From Bacillota bacterium (GTDB taxonomy: Bacteria > Bacillota > Sulfobacillia > DUMF01), in contig DUMF01000020.1 of the NCBI GenBank assembly GCA_012840015.1, positions 1 through 64,000 of the forward strand: DNA of 64,000 nt, given 5' to 3'. The notes beneath the pieces were generated by a model. That model did no database searches, was not told the origin of the DNA, and saw only the letters and a program-made list of their open reading frames with translations. Both the position numbers and the translations under genes were made by a program. Below are positions 44,772 to 54,133 of the stretch, piece by piece (the stretch's first letter is position 1; the number at the start of each line of letters is the position of its first letter).

Positions 44772-45935
44772 TTATGGCAGGTATCTCATAGGATCGACAG
44801 GAGATCCATTAACCCGGACTTCGAAATGGAGGTGCGGCCCTGTACTCAAGCCAGTGTTGCCAGCACGGGCAATGACTTGTCCCTTTTGTACGACCTTTCC
44901 AGAACCCACAAGCAAAGCGGAGCAATGCCCATATAGCGTGGAAACACCGTCGCCATGGTCTATCACCAGGGCATAGCCATATCCACCGAGCAGCCCGCTA
45001 TGAATTACCACGCCGGACTCAGCGGCGCATATCGGGGTCCCAGTCGGAACAGCAATATCTATACCCGAATGCATTCTGTACCGCTTAATTATGGGGTGAT
45101 ACCTCGATCCGTATTGCGAAGTGACACGTCCTCTCACCGGCCAGACCATGGCCAGCTTGCCCGTCCGGACGAATCCTTCCTTCTGTTGCAGAGCGCGGAT
45201 CTCTTCCCCTAACTTCTGGGAAAGTTCCTCCCATTCGTCCAGGGCCTTTTCCCATTCCAACGAATCTTCTTTCAGATTCTTAAGATACCTCTCCCGTTCT
45301 TGACTCCGCGATGCTAACTGTACTTTTCGCCCTTCGTATGTAGACTTAAGACTCTCCAATCTTGCCTTTTTCTGCTGCAAGTCTGCGAGAGCTGCAGCGT
45401 GCTCTTTTTGCTTTTCTTCAAGAGAACTGATCAGCTCCCGGTCGCACCGCACCAGGCTGCTCACCAACGTCATCCGGGAAACTAGATCTGAAAATGTGGT
45501 AGAGGATAGAAGAACTTCCAGGTAGCTGACAGGGCCCAGCTTATAGATGGCTGGAAGCCTCGCTGCAAGCAACTGCTGTTGTTTATTAAGCTTGTCCTCG
45601 GTGTCCGCGAGGCGTTGCTCCGCTTGTTTGACTTCTGCAACAGCCACGTCAAGTTGCGAAGAAACATTATCCAACTCTTTCTTGGTCTGTTCCATATTTT
45701 GCTCTAAGCGCCAAAGCTCAGCCAGCACCTGCTTTTGATTTGCCTTATTCCGCTCCAGGGCTTTTTGCGCTTCGTCTATTTTGCGTTGGAGCTCCTGCAA
45801 CTGCTGGAGCTTTTGGTCCAGTTCATTGCTGGCCCTCACCCTTCCGTTGACTCCGGGCACCACTCCCGTAACGAGGAGCCCCACTATAACCACTAACAAA
45901 GGGTATCTGGCGATCCTTCGCAACATCAGCCCCAT
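44772..45935 (-). CDS. Murein hydrolase activator/LytM endopeptidase (EnvC/PcsB-type, M23)
   Basis: About 387 residues. Signal peptide or anchor (about 5-30), a long coiled coil (about 35-250; Q/E/K/L rich), then a LytM/M23 domain with H-S-G-I-D, and HLHFEVR. Unlike E. coli EnvC, the zinc-binding His/Asp set looks intact, so it may itself cut peptidoglycan. It directly follows ftsE-ftsX and would be the extracellular partner activated by FtsEX. Start among TTG/ATG/ATG at 45944, 45935, 45926 is uncertain. Confidence 0.9.
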   Translation of the reverse strand: MGLMLRRIARYPLLVVIVGLLVTGVVPGVNGRVRASNELDQKLQQLQELQRKIDEAQKALERNKANQKQVLAELWRLEQNMEQTKKELDNVSSQLDVAVAEVKQAEQRLADTEDKLNKQQQLLAARLPAIYKLGPVSYLEVLLSSTTFSDLVSRMTLVSSLVRCDRELISSLEEKQKEHAAALADLQQKKARLESLKSTYEGRKVQLASRSQERERYLKNLKEDSLEWEKALDEWEELSQKLGEEIRALQQKEGFVRTGKLAMVWPVRGRVTSQYGSRYHPIIKRYRMHSGIDIAVPTGTPICAAESGVVIHSGLLGGYGYALVIDHGDGVSTLYGHCSALLVGSGKVVQKGQVIARAGNTGLSTGPHLHFEVRVNGSPVDPMRYLP

Positions 45936-45955
45936 ACCACCCAACCTATGTAATC

Positions 45956-46843
45956 TTATATCCTCAGGAAGCGCCTCATAGACACCACGCTGCCCACCAT
46001 GCCTATCACGATTCCAGCACCTGCGGTAATCGCGAGCACCTTCCCATTCACTGCCTGCGGCAGTACAAGCGGGATAAACGGCATCGAGGAGCTGACCGTC
46101 TTGAACACGTAGGCGTAAACCACGTTGTTGATAAGCCCCGCTGCGATTCCACCCACTACTCCGAGTAACACGCCCTCGAGTACAAGAGGTATTCTCACGA
46201 GGGAGTCGGTCGCACCTACGAGCTTCATGATGGCGATTTCTTTCCGCCTCGCGTAGACCGTCAAACGAATCGTGTTCGCTATCAAGAAGATCGTTACCAC
46301 CCCAAGCCCTACGACGACCAGTACACTCCCAAATCTCATCGTACGAGTAACGAGTAAAAGCTTGTCCACAAGCTCTTTCTGGTAGTCTACTTCGTCAATC
46401 CCGCTTAGCGCCTTAACCGTTTCCGCCACTCCGGAGAGCATCGATGGTTCGGCCACCTTTATTTCGAACGACGCGGGGAGCGGGTTAATCTTGTCTATAC
46501 CGTCCAGGAGCCCCTCTTTGTCGCCAAATTGCTGCTTCATTCGTTCCAGCGCCTTTTCCTTGGAGATATACTCGAAGGACTGTATTCCTGGAATTTGTTT
46601 CAACTGTTCCTGGATTGCGCGTAGCGCTTTCTCATCCACTTTAGGGGACAGATAGGCCCGTATCTCCACTTGTGCTTCGGCGACTTCGGCGAGCTTAGCT
46701 ACATTGCATGTGAACGTATAAACCGCGCCCAGTACCAGTAAGCAGAGCATTACCGTCGTAATCGAAGCTATCGTCATGAATCTATTCCGGCGAAGACTGG
46801 CTAACGCTTCGCCAGCCATGTACGCCCATGTGCTGCTTCTCAC
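45956..46843 (-). CDS. ftsX: Cell division ABC-transporter-like permease FtsX
   Basis: 295 residues. One N-terminal helix (MTIASITTVMLCLLVLGAV), a large extracellular domain (about 45-165), then three helices with the FtsX segment RLTVYARRKEIAIMKLVGAT. GTG start overlaps the ftsE stop (GTGA). Transmits ATP-driven changes from FtsE to the M23 peptidase outside. Confidence 0.95.
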   Translation of the reverse strand: MRSSTWAYMAGEALASLRRNRFMTIASITTVMLCLLVLGAVYTFTCNVAKLAEVAEAQVEIRAYLSPKVDEKALRAIQEQLKQIPGIQSFEYISKEKALERMKQQFGDKEGLLDGIDKINPLPASFEIKVAEPSMLSGVAETVKALSGIDEVDYQKELVDKLLLVTRTMRFGSVLVVVGLGVVTIFLIANTIRLTVYARRKEIAIMKLVGATDSLVRIPLVLEGVLLGVVGGIAAGLINNVVYAYVFKTVSSSMPFIPLVLPQAVNGKVLAITAGAGIVIGMVGSVVSMRRFLRI

Positions 46844-47529
46844 GCCCTATAAATCCCCCTAGCCTCATCGCCCTGGAGAATTCCGTCCCTGAGGGTGACC
46901 ACTCTTTTTCTCATGTGGTCCACCATGGCCTGGGCGTGGGTAGCTACGATTACGGTTGTGCCCATATCGTTTACGTCTTCGAGAAGCGCAAATATGCCTC
47001 TAGCTGTATCCGGATCCAAGTTCCCCGTAGGTTCATCCGCCACCAGAAGTATCGGATTATTCACCAGTGCCCTCGCCAGGCTCACCCGCTGTTGTTCTCC
47101 TCCGGACAACTCGTCGGGCCTGCAATTCGATTTATCCTTGATGCCACACAGCTCAAGTACTGCTGGCACCCTGCGCCTTATGGCCAATCTGGAGGCATCA
47201 GTTACCCTCAGGGCAAAGGCCACGTTCTCGAAAACAGTCCTATCAGGCAACAGCTTGAAATCCTGAAACACCACGCCTATCGAGCGGCGCAAATAAGGAA
47301 GTTTCTTTCTTGGAATCTTAGATACGTCCCAACTGTCCACGATTACTCTACCGGAGGTAGGAAACTCCTCTCCGTATATCATCTTGAGCAATGTGGACTT
47401 CCCCGCTCCGCTCGCCCCGGTTATGAAGACGAACTCACCTTTTTCGATCGACAGATTTATGCCACGCAACGCCGTGCAGTTGTTCTCATAAACTTTTGTC
47501 ACGTCTACAAAACGAATAAGGGGACCCAT
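46840..47529 (-). CDS. ftsE: Cell division ATP-binding protein FtsE
   Basis: 229 residues. Walker A GASGAGKS (38-45), Q-loop VFQDFKLLPDRTV, signature LSGGEQQRVSLARA and Walker B VADEPTGNLDP: standard FtsE. ATG with GGAG eight bases upstream. First gene of ftsE-ftsX-peptidase. Confidence 0.96.
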   Translation of the reverse strand: MGPLIRFVDVTKVYENNCTALRGINLSIEKGEFVFITGASGAGKSTLLKMIYGEEFPTSGRVIVDSWDVSKIPRKKLPYLRRSIGVVFQDFKLLPDRTVFENVAFALRVTDASRLAIRRRVPAVLELCGIKDKSNCRPDELSGGEQQRVSLARALVNNPILLVADEPTGNLDPDTARGIFALLEDVNDMGTTVIVATHAQAMVDHMRKRVVTLRDGILQGDEARGIYRA

Positions 47530-47617
47530 GGCACCAACTCCAGTAATCCCCTTTTCGACACAATCTCGCCCAAATCCTCTTCTTAGGATGTTACAAGGAT
47601 CTTACAGAGACTGGGTG

Positions 47618-48565
47618 TCATTTGCGTCGTTTCATGCCGACTGCCTCCACCGCAGCTTTCGCCACAGCTTGGGGCGTCAGCCCGTAAAATTCCATAAGCT
47701 CGGCGGCACTGCCCGATTGCCCGAAGCTATCCCGGATGCCCACGCACTTCACGGGGACAGGGTATTCCGATGCCAGGTACTGCGACACAGCGCTGCCCAG
47801 GCCGCCGATCGTTGAATGTTCTTCGGCACAAACGAGGGCCCCCGTCCGCCTCGCAGCCTCCAGCAATGCTGTTATGTCCAACGGCTTGAGCGTGGACATG
47901 TTCAGCACCTCTGCGGATATCCCTTCATCCTCCAAGAGAGTAGCCGCCTGCAACGACACATTTACCATAACCCCACACGCCACGATCGTCACGTCAGTCC
48001 CGTCGCGCAATTGGGTCGCACGCCCGATTTGGAAGCCCCACTTCTCCCGCAGGACTGGGGTGGGCTGCCGTCCAAGCCTGAGGTACACCGGCCCCCGGTG
48101 AAGCACCGCGGCTCTGCAAGCTTCACGGGTCTCCGAAGCGTCGGCAGGTACGATGACCGTCATGCCCGGTATAGTCCTCATCAGCGCGATATCTTCAATC
48201 GATTGGTGCGATGCCCCGTCAGCTCCCACCGTCACGCCAGCGTGGCTCGCCGCGATCTTCACGTTCAGCCCAGGGTAGCCTATGGACTGCCTCACCTGGT
48301 CGAAAGCCCTGCCCGTTGCGAAAACCGCAAAGGTACTCGCGAAGGGGATTTTGCCGGAAGCCGCAAGACCCGCCGCTACCCCCATCATGTTCGCTTCCGC
48401 GATCCCCATGTTGAAGAATCTGTCCGGGTAGGCCGCTGCGAACTTGGCAGTCATGGTTGACTTGGACAGGTCCGCATCCAGCACCACGATCTCCGGGAAC
48501 TCTGCCCCAAGCTCCACTAAAGCCTGCCCATATGCTTCCCTGGTTGCCACCTCATTTTTCCTCAT
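47618..48565 (-). CDS. Transketolase, C-terminal subunit
   Basis: 315 residues carrying the pyrimidine-binding (Pyr) and C-terminal transketolase domains: VVLDADLSKSTMTAKFAAAYPDRFFNMGIAEANMMGVAAGLA, and VVACGVMVNVSLQAA. The active enzyme is the complex with the N-terminal subunit encoded just upstream; it shuffles two-carbon units in the pentose phosphate pathway. ATG; overlaps the N-subunit gene by 14 bases. Confidence 0.94.
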   Translation of the reverse strand: MRKNEVATREAYGQALVELGAEFPEIVVLDADLSKSTMTAKFAAAYPDRFFNMGIAEANMMGVAAGLAASGKIPFASTFAVFATGRAFDQVRQSIGYPGLNVKIAASHAGVTVGADGASHQSIEDIALMRTIPGMTVIVPADASETREACRAAVLHRGPVYLRLGRQPTPVLREKWGFQIGRATQLRDGTDVTIVACGVMVNVSLQAATLLEDEGISAEVLNMSTLKPLDITALLEAARRTGALVCAEEHSTIGGLGSAVSQYLASEYPVPVKCVGIRDSFGQSGSAAELMEFYGLTPQAVAKAAVEAVGMKRRK

Positions 48566-49391
48566 CGGCCGCCAACTCCTTCAAGGCCATCCGGACCTGT
48601 TCTTGGTTCGGTGCCTTCCCATGCCAATCTACCTGGCCTTCCATAAAAGAGACCCCTTTGCCCTTCACCGTATCCGCTATTATGCAGTGAGGTCTGGGCC
48701 AGGGCGATTCCAATGCGCTTCTGACAGCCCCACAGATCGTTTTCACGTCGTGCCCGTCTATCCGTTGTACATCCCATCCGAAAGCTTTCCACTTGTCTTC
48801 CAGAGGCTCCGGGGAAAGCACCTTCTCCACCGGCCCATCGATTTGCAAGCCGTTGTGATCCACGAAAACCACCAGCCTGTTGAGCTTATAGTGACTGGCC
48901 GCCATCGCCGCTTCCCAGACCTGGCCTTCCTCGCATTCTCCATCTCCAAGCAAAACGTAGGTTACCCTCTCCGACCCATCCAACCTTCCTGCGAGCGCTA
49001 CCCCACACGCAAAGGAGAGTCCCTGCCCGAGCGAACCTGTCGATGCCTCTACGCCAGGGGTTTTCCTCATATCCGGATGGCCCTGAAGGCGCGACGACAG
49101 CTTCCGTAGCGTCTTCAGCCAGTCCACGGGGAAAAACCCCCGTTCGGCCAGTGCCGCGTAGAGAGCCGGTGCGGCATGTCCCTTAGACAGGATGAAGCGA
49201 TCTCTGTCTGCCCAGTCGGGCGCACTCGGATCCAAACGCATCAAACCGAAATACAGAGCAGCCAGGATATCCGCGCACGAAAGCGACCCTCCCGGATGAC
49301 CCGAACCGGCTTCACCAATCATCTCGATGACATGCCTTCTGATGACCCGGGCCTTTCGCCGCATCAGATCGTAGTCCAATTCCAATAGCAT
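48552..49391 (-). CDS. Transketolase, N-terminal (thiamine-diphosphate) subunit
   Basis: 279 residues with the ThDP-binding features: EAGSGHPGGSLSCADIL, SKGHAAPALYAALAERG, SLGQGLSFACGVALA, and the metal motif GDGECEEGQVWEAAMAA...DHNG. Start ATG 49391 or TTG 49394 (overlaps the tagA stop); AGGAG lies just upstream. Split transketolases are usual in Clostridia and archaea. Confidence 0.94.
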   Translation of the reverse strand: MLLELDYDLMRRKARVIRRHVIEMIGEAGSGHPGGSLSCADILAALYFGLMRLDPSAPDWADRDRFILSKGHAAPALYAALAERGFFPVDWLKTLRKLSSRLQGHPDMRKTPGVEASTGSLGQGLSFACGVALAGRLDGSERVTYVLLGDGECEEGQVWEAAMAASHYKLNRLVVFVDHNGLQIDGPVEKVLSPEPLEDKWKAFGWDVQRIDGHDVKTICGAVRSALESPWPRPHCIIADTVKGKGVSFMEGQVDWHGKAPNQEQVRMALKELAADEEK

Positions 49392-50125
49392 CAACTCCTA
49401 GCGCTTTTTGTAATCTTAGAAGTGAGCACTTGCTCCGCAAACCAAAGCAGACGTGGCAGCCGGTAGAATCGCTTGGGCTCGCTAACCATCCTGTAGAGCC
49501 ATTCGAGGTGAGACCTTTGTGCCCAACCAGGTGCTCTTTTAACCCGCCCGGCAAAGACATCGAGGCTTCCCCCCACGCCGATCATCACGGGCACTTTCAA
49601 TTCGTGCTTATGTTCGAGGAGCCACATTTCCTGTTTAGGAGCACCCATCCCCACCAACAATAGCTGTGCCCCCGAACCGGCAATTTCTGCAATGAGAGTT
49701 GCCTCCTCTTCAATGCCGAAATAGCCATGGTGCGTGCCCACTAGATGTACGTGAGGGAACCGGCCCTGCAGATTCCTTCCAGCCTCAACCGCAACTCCCG
49801 GCTTTCCACCCAGCAGGTATACCTCGCTGACCTGCCCCGTATTCAACACGCCTTCCACGAGGTCAACTCCTGGCACGCGCTCAGGCAACGGGCACCCCAG
49901 CAGCTTGGATGCGATGACGACCCCACTTCCGTCGGCTACTACCATATCCGCCCGGTCGAGCAGCTCTCTTAGGCGAGGAGTGTGGTGTAAACTATAGACG
50001 AACTCGGGATTAGCGGTAATCACCACGTGTGGCTCCCCGGATAGTGCCATGTTGGTGACTGCCTTCACCGCGTTTTCCAGGTCCACGATGTCAAACCCGA
50101 TGTCCAGCACTTCAGCCTTGTCCAT
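49391..50125 (-). CDS. WecG/TagA/CpsF-family glycosyltransferase
   Basis: 244 residues from the ATG at 50125 (GGGAG six bases upstream). Conserved TANPEFVY, ADMVVADGSGVV, R-V-P-G-V-D-L, LLGGKPGVA, VGMGAPKQE and GVGGSLDVFAGRVKRAP, the complete TagA set. It adds N-acetylmannosamine (or a related sugar) to undecaprenyl-PP-GlcNAc at the start of wall-polymer linkage units. It is divergent from the polymer cluster at 50.2 kb. Confidence 0.93.
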   Translation of the reverse strand: MDKAEVLDIGFDIVDLENAVKAVTNMALSGEPHVVITANPEFVYSLHHTPRLRELLDRADMVVADGSGVVIASKLLGCPLPERVPGVDLVEGVLNTGQVSEVYLLGGKPGVAVEAGRNLQGRFPHVHLVGTHHGYFGIEEEATLIAEIAGSGAQLLLVGMGAPKQEMWLLEHKHELKVPVMIGVGGSLDVFAGRVKRAPGWAQRSHLEWLYRMVSEPKRFYRLPRLLWFAEQVLTSKITKSARS

Positions 50126-50161
50126 CCTCATCTCCCACGCAACTCACGATCAGCACGTCGG

Positions 50162-50190
50162 TTGCTCCCGCATAAACCCGATGCTATACT
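50162..50190 (+). promoter_or_regulatory. Promoter of the wall-polymer cluster
   Basis: TTGCTC (50162-50167), 17-base spacer, TATACT (50185-50190), a good sigma-A-type promoter about 40 bases before the SD of the first glycosyltransferase, in the divergent gap with tagA. Confidence 0.7.
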
Positions 50191-50237
50191 GGGGTAGATT
50201 CCTTCTTAGTCTATCCAAGCTATTCTAAGGTGGTAAA

Positions 50238-51386
50238 ATGCATTCGAGCTATAGGGTGCTTCTTGCAGCGATGTCTCTCGACCTGGGCGGGGCTGAGACT
50301 CATGTCGTCACCCTCGCCAAGGAACTCTTGCGGGACGGCCATCGCGTCGTAGTCGCCTCCGGAGGCGGCCGCCTCGTCCACGAGCTGACCGCTGCTGGGA
50401 TCCCACACGAAATCGTGTCCCTGAACAGCCGAAACCCCTTCAAGGTACTGCGGTCGGTACACGCCATCCACCAGCTCTGCCGCACCAACCAGATACAGCT
50501 CATGCACGCTCACGCGCGCATACCCGCCTGGGTATGCAACATGGTCTCCCGAAAGGCACGAATACCGGTGGTCGTAACTTATCACGGAGTATACGCCTCG
50601 GGTTTCCCATGGAACCTGGTCACAGTGCCGGGTGACAGAACCATCGCCGTCAGCGAGGACGTCAAGGAGCACCTCGTAACCAAGTTTGGCTTCAAGCCTG
50701 CCTCCGTAATTATAATCCCCAACGGTATAGACACGGAACAATTCAAGCCCAGCAAGCGTCCTGACATTCTGGCGCAACAACTAGGTATTCTGAACGAGGC
50801 TTCGGTGGTAGTCCACGTGAGCCGGCTCCACGGCAACATGGCTTCTGTGGCGTTGAATCTCATTCGGGCCATGCCACGCCTTTCCGCGTCGCTGAACCGC
50901 CCGGTTCAGTTACTCATCGTAGGTGACGGAGACCAGCTTTCGAGAGTCAAGCAGGCAGCTCTTGACATGAACGAGCGGCTGCGCTACAACGCCGTTATAG
51001 CTACGGGGGGCAGGCTGGACACCTCTGCATTGCTTCTCCTCGGGGACGTCTTCGTGGGAGTGGCCAGGGCGGCCATGGAAGCGATGGCCTGTGCAAAGCC
51101 CGTAGTGATTGCAGGAGAAGGTGGGTTCGGGGGTATCCTGACAGAAGAAAAAATGCGCGAAGTGGCCTTAGCCAATTTCACTGCCCGGCGTGAAGGAGCG
51201 CCTGTCACTCCGGAAAATCTGGCTGCCGCTATAGAACAGATCATCACGGGAGATAAAGCTGAGCAACTCGGTGCTGCTGGTTTGCGCTTCGTCAGGGAGA
51301 ATCTCGAGGTACGGGAAGTAGCACAGCAGGTCATTCAGGTTTACTCGGCGTTGCTGGAAAGCCATGACGGGGGTGAAAGAAAATGA
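50238..51386 (+). CDS. Glycosyltransferase family 4-type protein
   Basis: 382 residues, GT-B fold. N-terminal LDLGGAETHVVTLAKELL, then HAHARIPAWV, VVTYHGVYAS, VSEDVKEHL, IPNGIDTEQF; C-terminal MEAMACAKPVVIAGEGG with the donor-binding E-x7-E region altered. ATG with AAGGTGG upstream. Probable role in building an exopolymer or secondary cell-wall polymer; it overlaps DUF4330 by four bases. Confidence 0.88.
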   Translation: MHSSYRVLLAAMSLDLGGAETHVVTLAKELLRDGHRVVVASGGGRLVHELTAAGIPHEIVSLNSRNPFKVLRSVHAIHQLCRTNQIQLMHAHARIPAWVCNMVSRKARIPVVVTYHGVYASGFPWNLVTVPGDRTIAVSEDVKEHLVTKFGFKPASVIIIPNGIDTEQFKPSKRPDILAQQLGILNEASVVVHVSRLHGNMASVALNLIRAMPRLSASLNRPVQLLIVGDGDQLSRVKQAALDMNERLRYNAVIATGGRLDTSALLLLGDVFVGVARAAMEAMACAKPVVIAGEGGFGGILTEEKMREVALANFTARREGAPVTPENLAAAIEQIITGDKAEQLGAAGLRFVRENLEVREVAQQVIQVYSALLESHDGGERK

Positions 51387-51886
51387 AAGTCATCGACGAC
51401 AAAGGTCGGCTGTTTGGCCTGATAAGGATAATAGACTTCCTGGCGGTAGTCATCGTCATCGCTATTATAGCGGTGGCGTGGGCCCGGTTCGGCATGAAAG
51501 TAGTTGGCAAGGCACCCGGTGAAGAAAAGGAAATCGAGGTTACTTTCCTGGTATCCGCCGTGCGCGATGCCAGCGTGAACGCAGTAAAACTGGGGGATAA
51601 GGTCCGGGACTCCAAAACGAACAACTACCTGGGCGTAGTGGTCGATAAGAAGGTAGAACCCGCTGATATCGTGGCGGTGCTCCCAGACGGCAGATTATAT
51701 GAAACAACTTCCACCCAGCGAAAGGATATGTACATTACCCTTCGCGGCTCCGGAATCGTGTCCGAGAACCTCGTGACACTGGGAGGGGTCGAACTTCGCG
51801 TGGGCACACAGGTTGCGCTCAAGGGTACCGTTTTCGCGTTGCAAAGCACGGTAGTCGACGTAGTGCTAAACCCCAAAGCGAGGTAA
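51383..51886 (+). CDS. DUF4330 membrane-anchored protein
   Basis: 167 residues: one N-terminal membrane helix (about 16-36) and a beta-rich extracellular part (GDKVRDSKTNNYLGVVVDKK, EPADIVAVLPDGR, VALKGTVFALQSTVVDV). This matches the DUF4330 family found in polymer clusters of Clostridia; biochemical role unknown. The ATG overlaps the previous stop. Confidence 0.85.
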   Translation: MKVIDDKGRLFGLIRIIDFLAVVIVIAIIAVAWARFGMKVVGKAPGEEKEIEVTFLVSAVRDASVNAVKLGDKVRDSKTNNYLGVVVDKKVEPADIVAVLPDGRLYETTSTQRKDMYITLRGSGIVSENLVTLGGVELRVGTQVALKGTVFALQSTVVDVVLNPKAR

Positions 51887-51896
51887 AGAATTGTAG

Positions 51897-53066
51897 ATGG
51901 CCAATCTGGTTTTAGGCGTAATCCTCTTACTGCTGCCGGTGGCTCCCACCTCCGTGACCTTGGGTATTGGCCTCGTGGGTGGTCTGGTGCTGGCATATAC
52001 TAATCGCGAACAACTCAAAGCGGATATCAGAGGGACGCCCCTCTCAATCTTCGCTCTGTGGCTCGTCGTCCCACTCATTGCCTCGGTGTTGTTCAAGCAA
52101 AGCATCATCTTTATGGGCATATGGATGGCCTGCTTCGCAGGCTACTTCGTTGGCCGTAGAGCAGCTGCGAGCGAGATGCTGACCGAAAGCGTGTGGACCG
52201 TACCCTTGGCCGCGATCCCCGTAAGCGCGTTGGCTATCTACCAGGTGTGGGCAGGGGTTCAGACACCCATCGCCTGGATCGACAACGAGATGGCAGATAT
52301 CATCAAAACCCGTGCCTACTCAACCTTCGACAACCCGACGATGCTCGCAGATTACCTAGCGCTCACTATCCCTATCACTTTAGCATTGCTCTGGAATGCA
52401 TCCCCGTTTCGACGAGTGTGGGGAGCAGGCTCGCTGGCCCTCCAATGCACGGCACTGGTATTCACCTTCTCAAGGGGCGCATGGGTTGCAACTGCAGGTG
52501 AGCTCTTGCTCATGGCAGCGGTACTGATGCCTCGGTTCCTATGGGTTGCTGCCTCAGCCATAGTAGTGTTCGTCCTTTTCGGGCCGAAGTCAGTGACGGT
52601 GCGCGCTTTAAGTGTCTTCACGGGGGGAGACAGTACCACAAAGTACAGGCTGACGATCTGGAAAGCGGGTTGGCAGATGGTACGAGATTATTGGGTTACA
52701 GGAGTCGGGTTGGGCGCACCCGCCTTCTCACGGGTATACGTGGGCTACGAAATCGCCGGAACTCCGGCCATGCATACGCACAATCTCTTCATGCAGCTGC
52801 TGGTAGAGATTGGACTGCCCGGTCTGATTCTCTTCACTTGGTATTGCCTTGATCTCTTTTACAACGGATACCGTCAGCTCCGGCGGCATACTCTGAACGC
52901 ACGCTTACAGCCACTGTTCATAGCGCTCCTTGCGGGTCTCGCGGGGCAGTTGGGCCACGGCCTTTTCGACCACATTTGGTATACTCCAAAGAACATGCTT
53001 TTCTTCTGGTGTGGAGCAGGGATACTTTCGGGTTTGATGGCTCTCACCGGCGGTGATAATAAGTGA
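51897..53066 (+). CDS. O-antigen ligase/polymerase-like membrane protein (Wzy/WaaL family)
   Basis: 389 residues, about 10-12 membrane helices. The family's extracytoplasmic loop is seen in YRLTIWKAGWQMVRDYWVTGVGLG and the later HTHNLFMQLLVEIGLPGLI with its key His. It would polymerise or attach lipid-linked sugar chains at the outer face of the membrane. ATG at 51897; no strong SD. Confidence 0.9.
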   Translation: MANLVLGVILLLLPVAPTSVTLGIGLVGGLVLAYTNREQLKADIRGTPLSIFALWLVVPLIASVLFKQSIIFMGIWMACFAGYFVGRRAAASEMLTESVWTVPLAAIPVSALAIYQVWAGVQTPIAWIDNEMADIIKTRAYSTFDNPTMLADYLALTIPITLALLWNASPFRRVWGAGSLALQCTALVFTFSRGAWVATAGELLLMAAVLMPRFLWVAASAIVVFVLFGPKSVTVRALSVFTGGDSTTKYRLTIWKAGWQMVRDYWVTGVGLGAPAFSRVYVGYEIAGTPAMHTHNLFMQLLVEIGLPGLILFTWYCLDLFYNGYRQLRRHTLNARLQPLFIALLAGLAGQLGHGLFDHIWYTPKNMLFFWCGAGILSGLMALTGGDNK

Positions 53067-54130
53067 AGGTACTACATGCCATACCAGACTACAGCATCGC
53101 CGGTGCGGGCAAATACCTGCTCACGCTACTCAAGCGTCCCGAATATACGTCGAAGGTGCACCCAGTGGTTTGTTGCCCCGAAGGACCTCTGGCAGAAGCA
53201 GTCAGGGCCCTTGGTTTCGATGTGAGGCAACTGCCTGGCAGAGATCGTTCGCTGCATCTTCCAAGCTTCTCCCGAATGGTAGGGATAATCCGCGCTGAAC
53301 GCCCCGATCTGGTACACACGCACGCCAGCCTGAGTGCCAGGTTGGCGGCACGCATGAGCGGAGTGCCCGTGGTCTTCACCAAGCATACGCCTGACCCGAT
53401 CGGGGGGAGCACAGGGAGCAAACTTCGCGCAGGACTGCAGCGCGCCCTGTCGGACGGAGTGATCGCCGTGTCAGAGTACGTAGCTTCGCTGCTGAAGCAG
53501 CAAGGCTATCCCGAAGACCGGATCGAAGTTATATACAATGGAGTGGACCCCTCGGAGTTTAAGCTTGCCAGCAGAACATCGCAGCCACCTAAGATCGGCA
53601 ACGTGGGTCGTCTCACCCCAGAGAAGGGCCAAGAGTACCTCGTGCGCGCTGCAGCCGTAGTAGTCAAGCAGTATCCTCAATGCAAATTCTTCATAGCCGG
53701 GGCGGGACCTGAAGAGACACGTCTGAGGCGCCTGATCAGCCAACTGGAACTCGAAGACTCCGTTGAACTCACGGGCTACGTTTCCGACATCAGCAGCTTC
53801 TTACAGGGGCTTAATATATTTGCATTTCCGTCAATCGAAGAGGGTCTCGGGATCGCGCTGATCGAAGCCATGGTGAGCGGCCTGCCGGTTGTCGCTACCA
53901 GGGTAGGCGGCATCCCGGAAGTAGTCCAACACGGGGTCACGGGAAAGCTCGTTGAGCCCGCAGATCCTCTTTCCTTAGCAGCAGCCATCTTGGAACTGAT
54001 ATCAAATCCCGGGGAAGCGGCCACCTATGCGGGCAACGGCAGGGACTGGGCCATCCGCAGCTTCCACGCTGCGGATATGGCTTCCAAGACAGTCCGGTTT
54101 TACCAACAGATATTGGAGAGGAGGGGATAA
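53063..54130 (+). CDS. Glycosyltransferase family 4
   Basis: 355 residues, complete GT4. N-terminal AGAGKYLLTLL, HTHASLSARLAAR, FTKHTPDP; C-terminal NVGRLTPEKGQEYLVRAAA and the E-x7-E donor motif in FPSIEEGLGIALIEAMVSGLPVVATRVGGIPE. GTG start overlaps the ligase gene stop by four bases. Transfers a nucleotide sugar to a lipid-linked acceptor; exact sugars unknown. Confidence 0.93.
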   Translation: MKVLHAIPDYSIAGAGKYLLTLLKRPEYTSKVHPVVCCPEGPLAEAVRALGFDVRQLPGRDRSLHLPSFSRMVGIIRAERPDLVHTHASLSARLAARMSGVPVVFTKHTPDPIGGSTGSKLRAGLQRALSDGVIAVSEYVASLLKQQGYPEDRIEVIYNGVDPSEFKLASRTSQPPKIGNVGRLTPEKGQEYLVRAAAVVVKQYPQCKFFIAGAGPEETRLRRLISQLELEDSVELTGYVSDISSFLQGLNIFAFPSIEEGLGIALIEAMVSGLPVVATRVGGIPEVVQHGVTGKLVEPADPLSLAAAILELISNPGEAATYAGNGRDWAIRSFHAADMASKTVRFYQQILERRG

Positions 54131-54133
54131 CAC

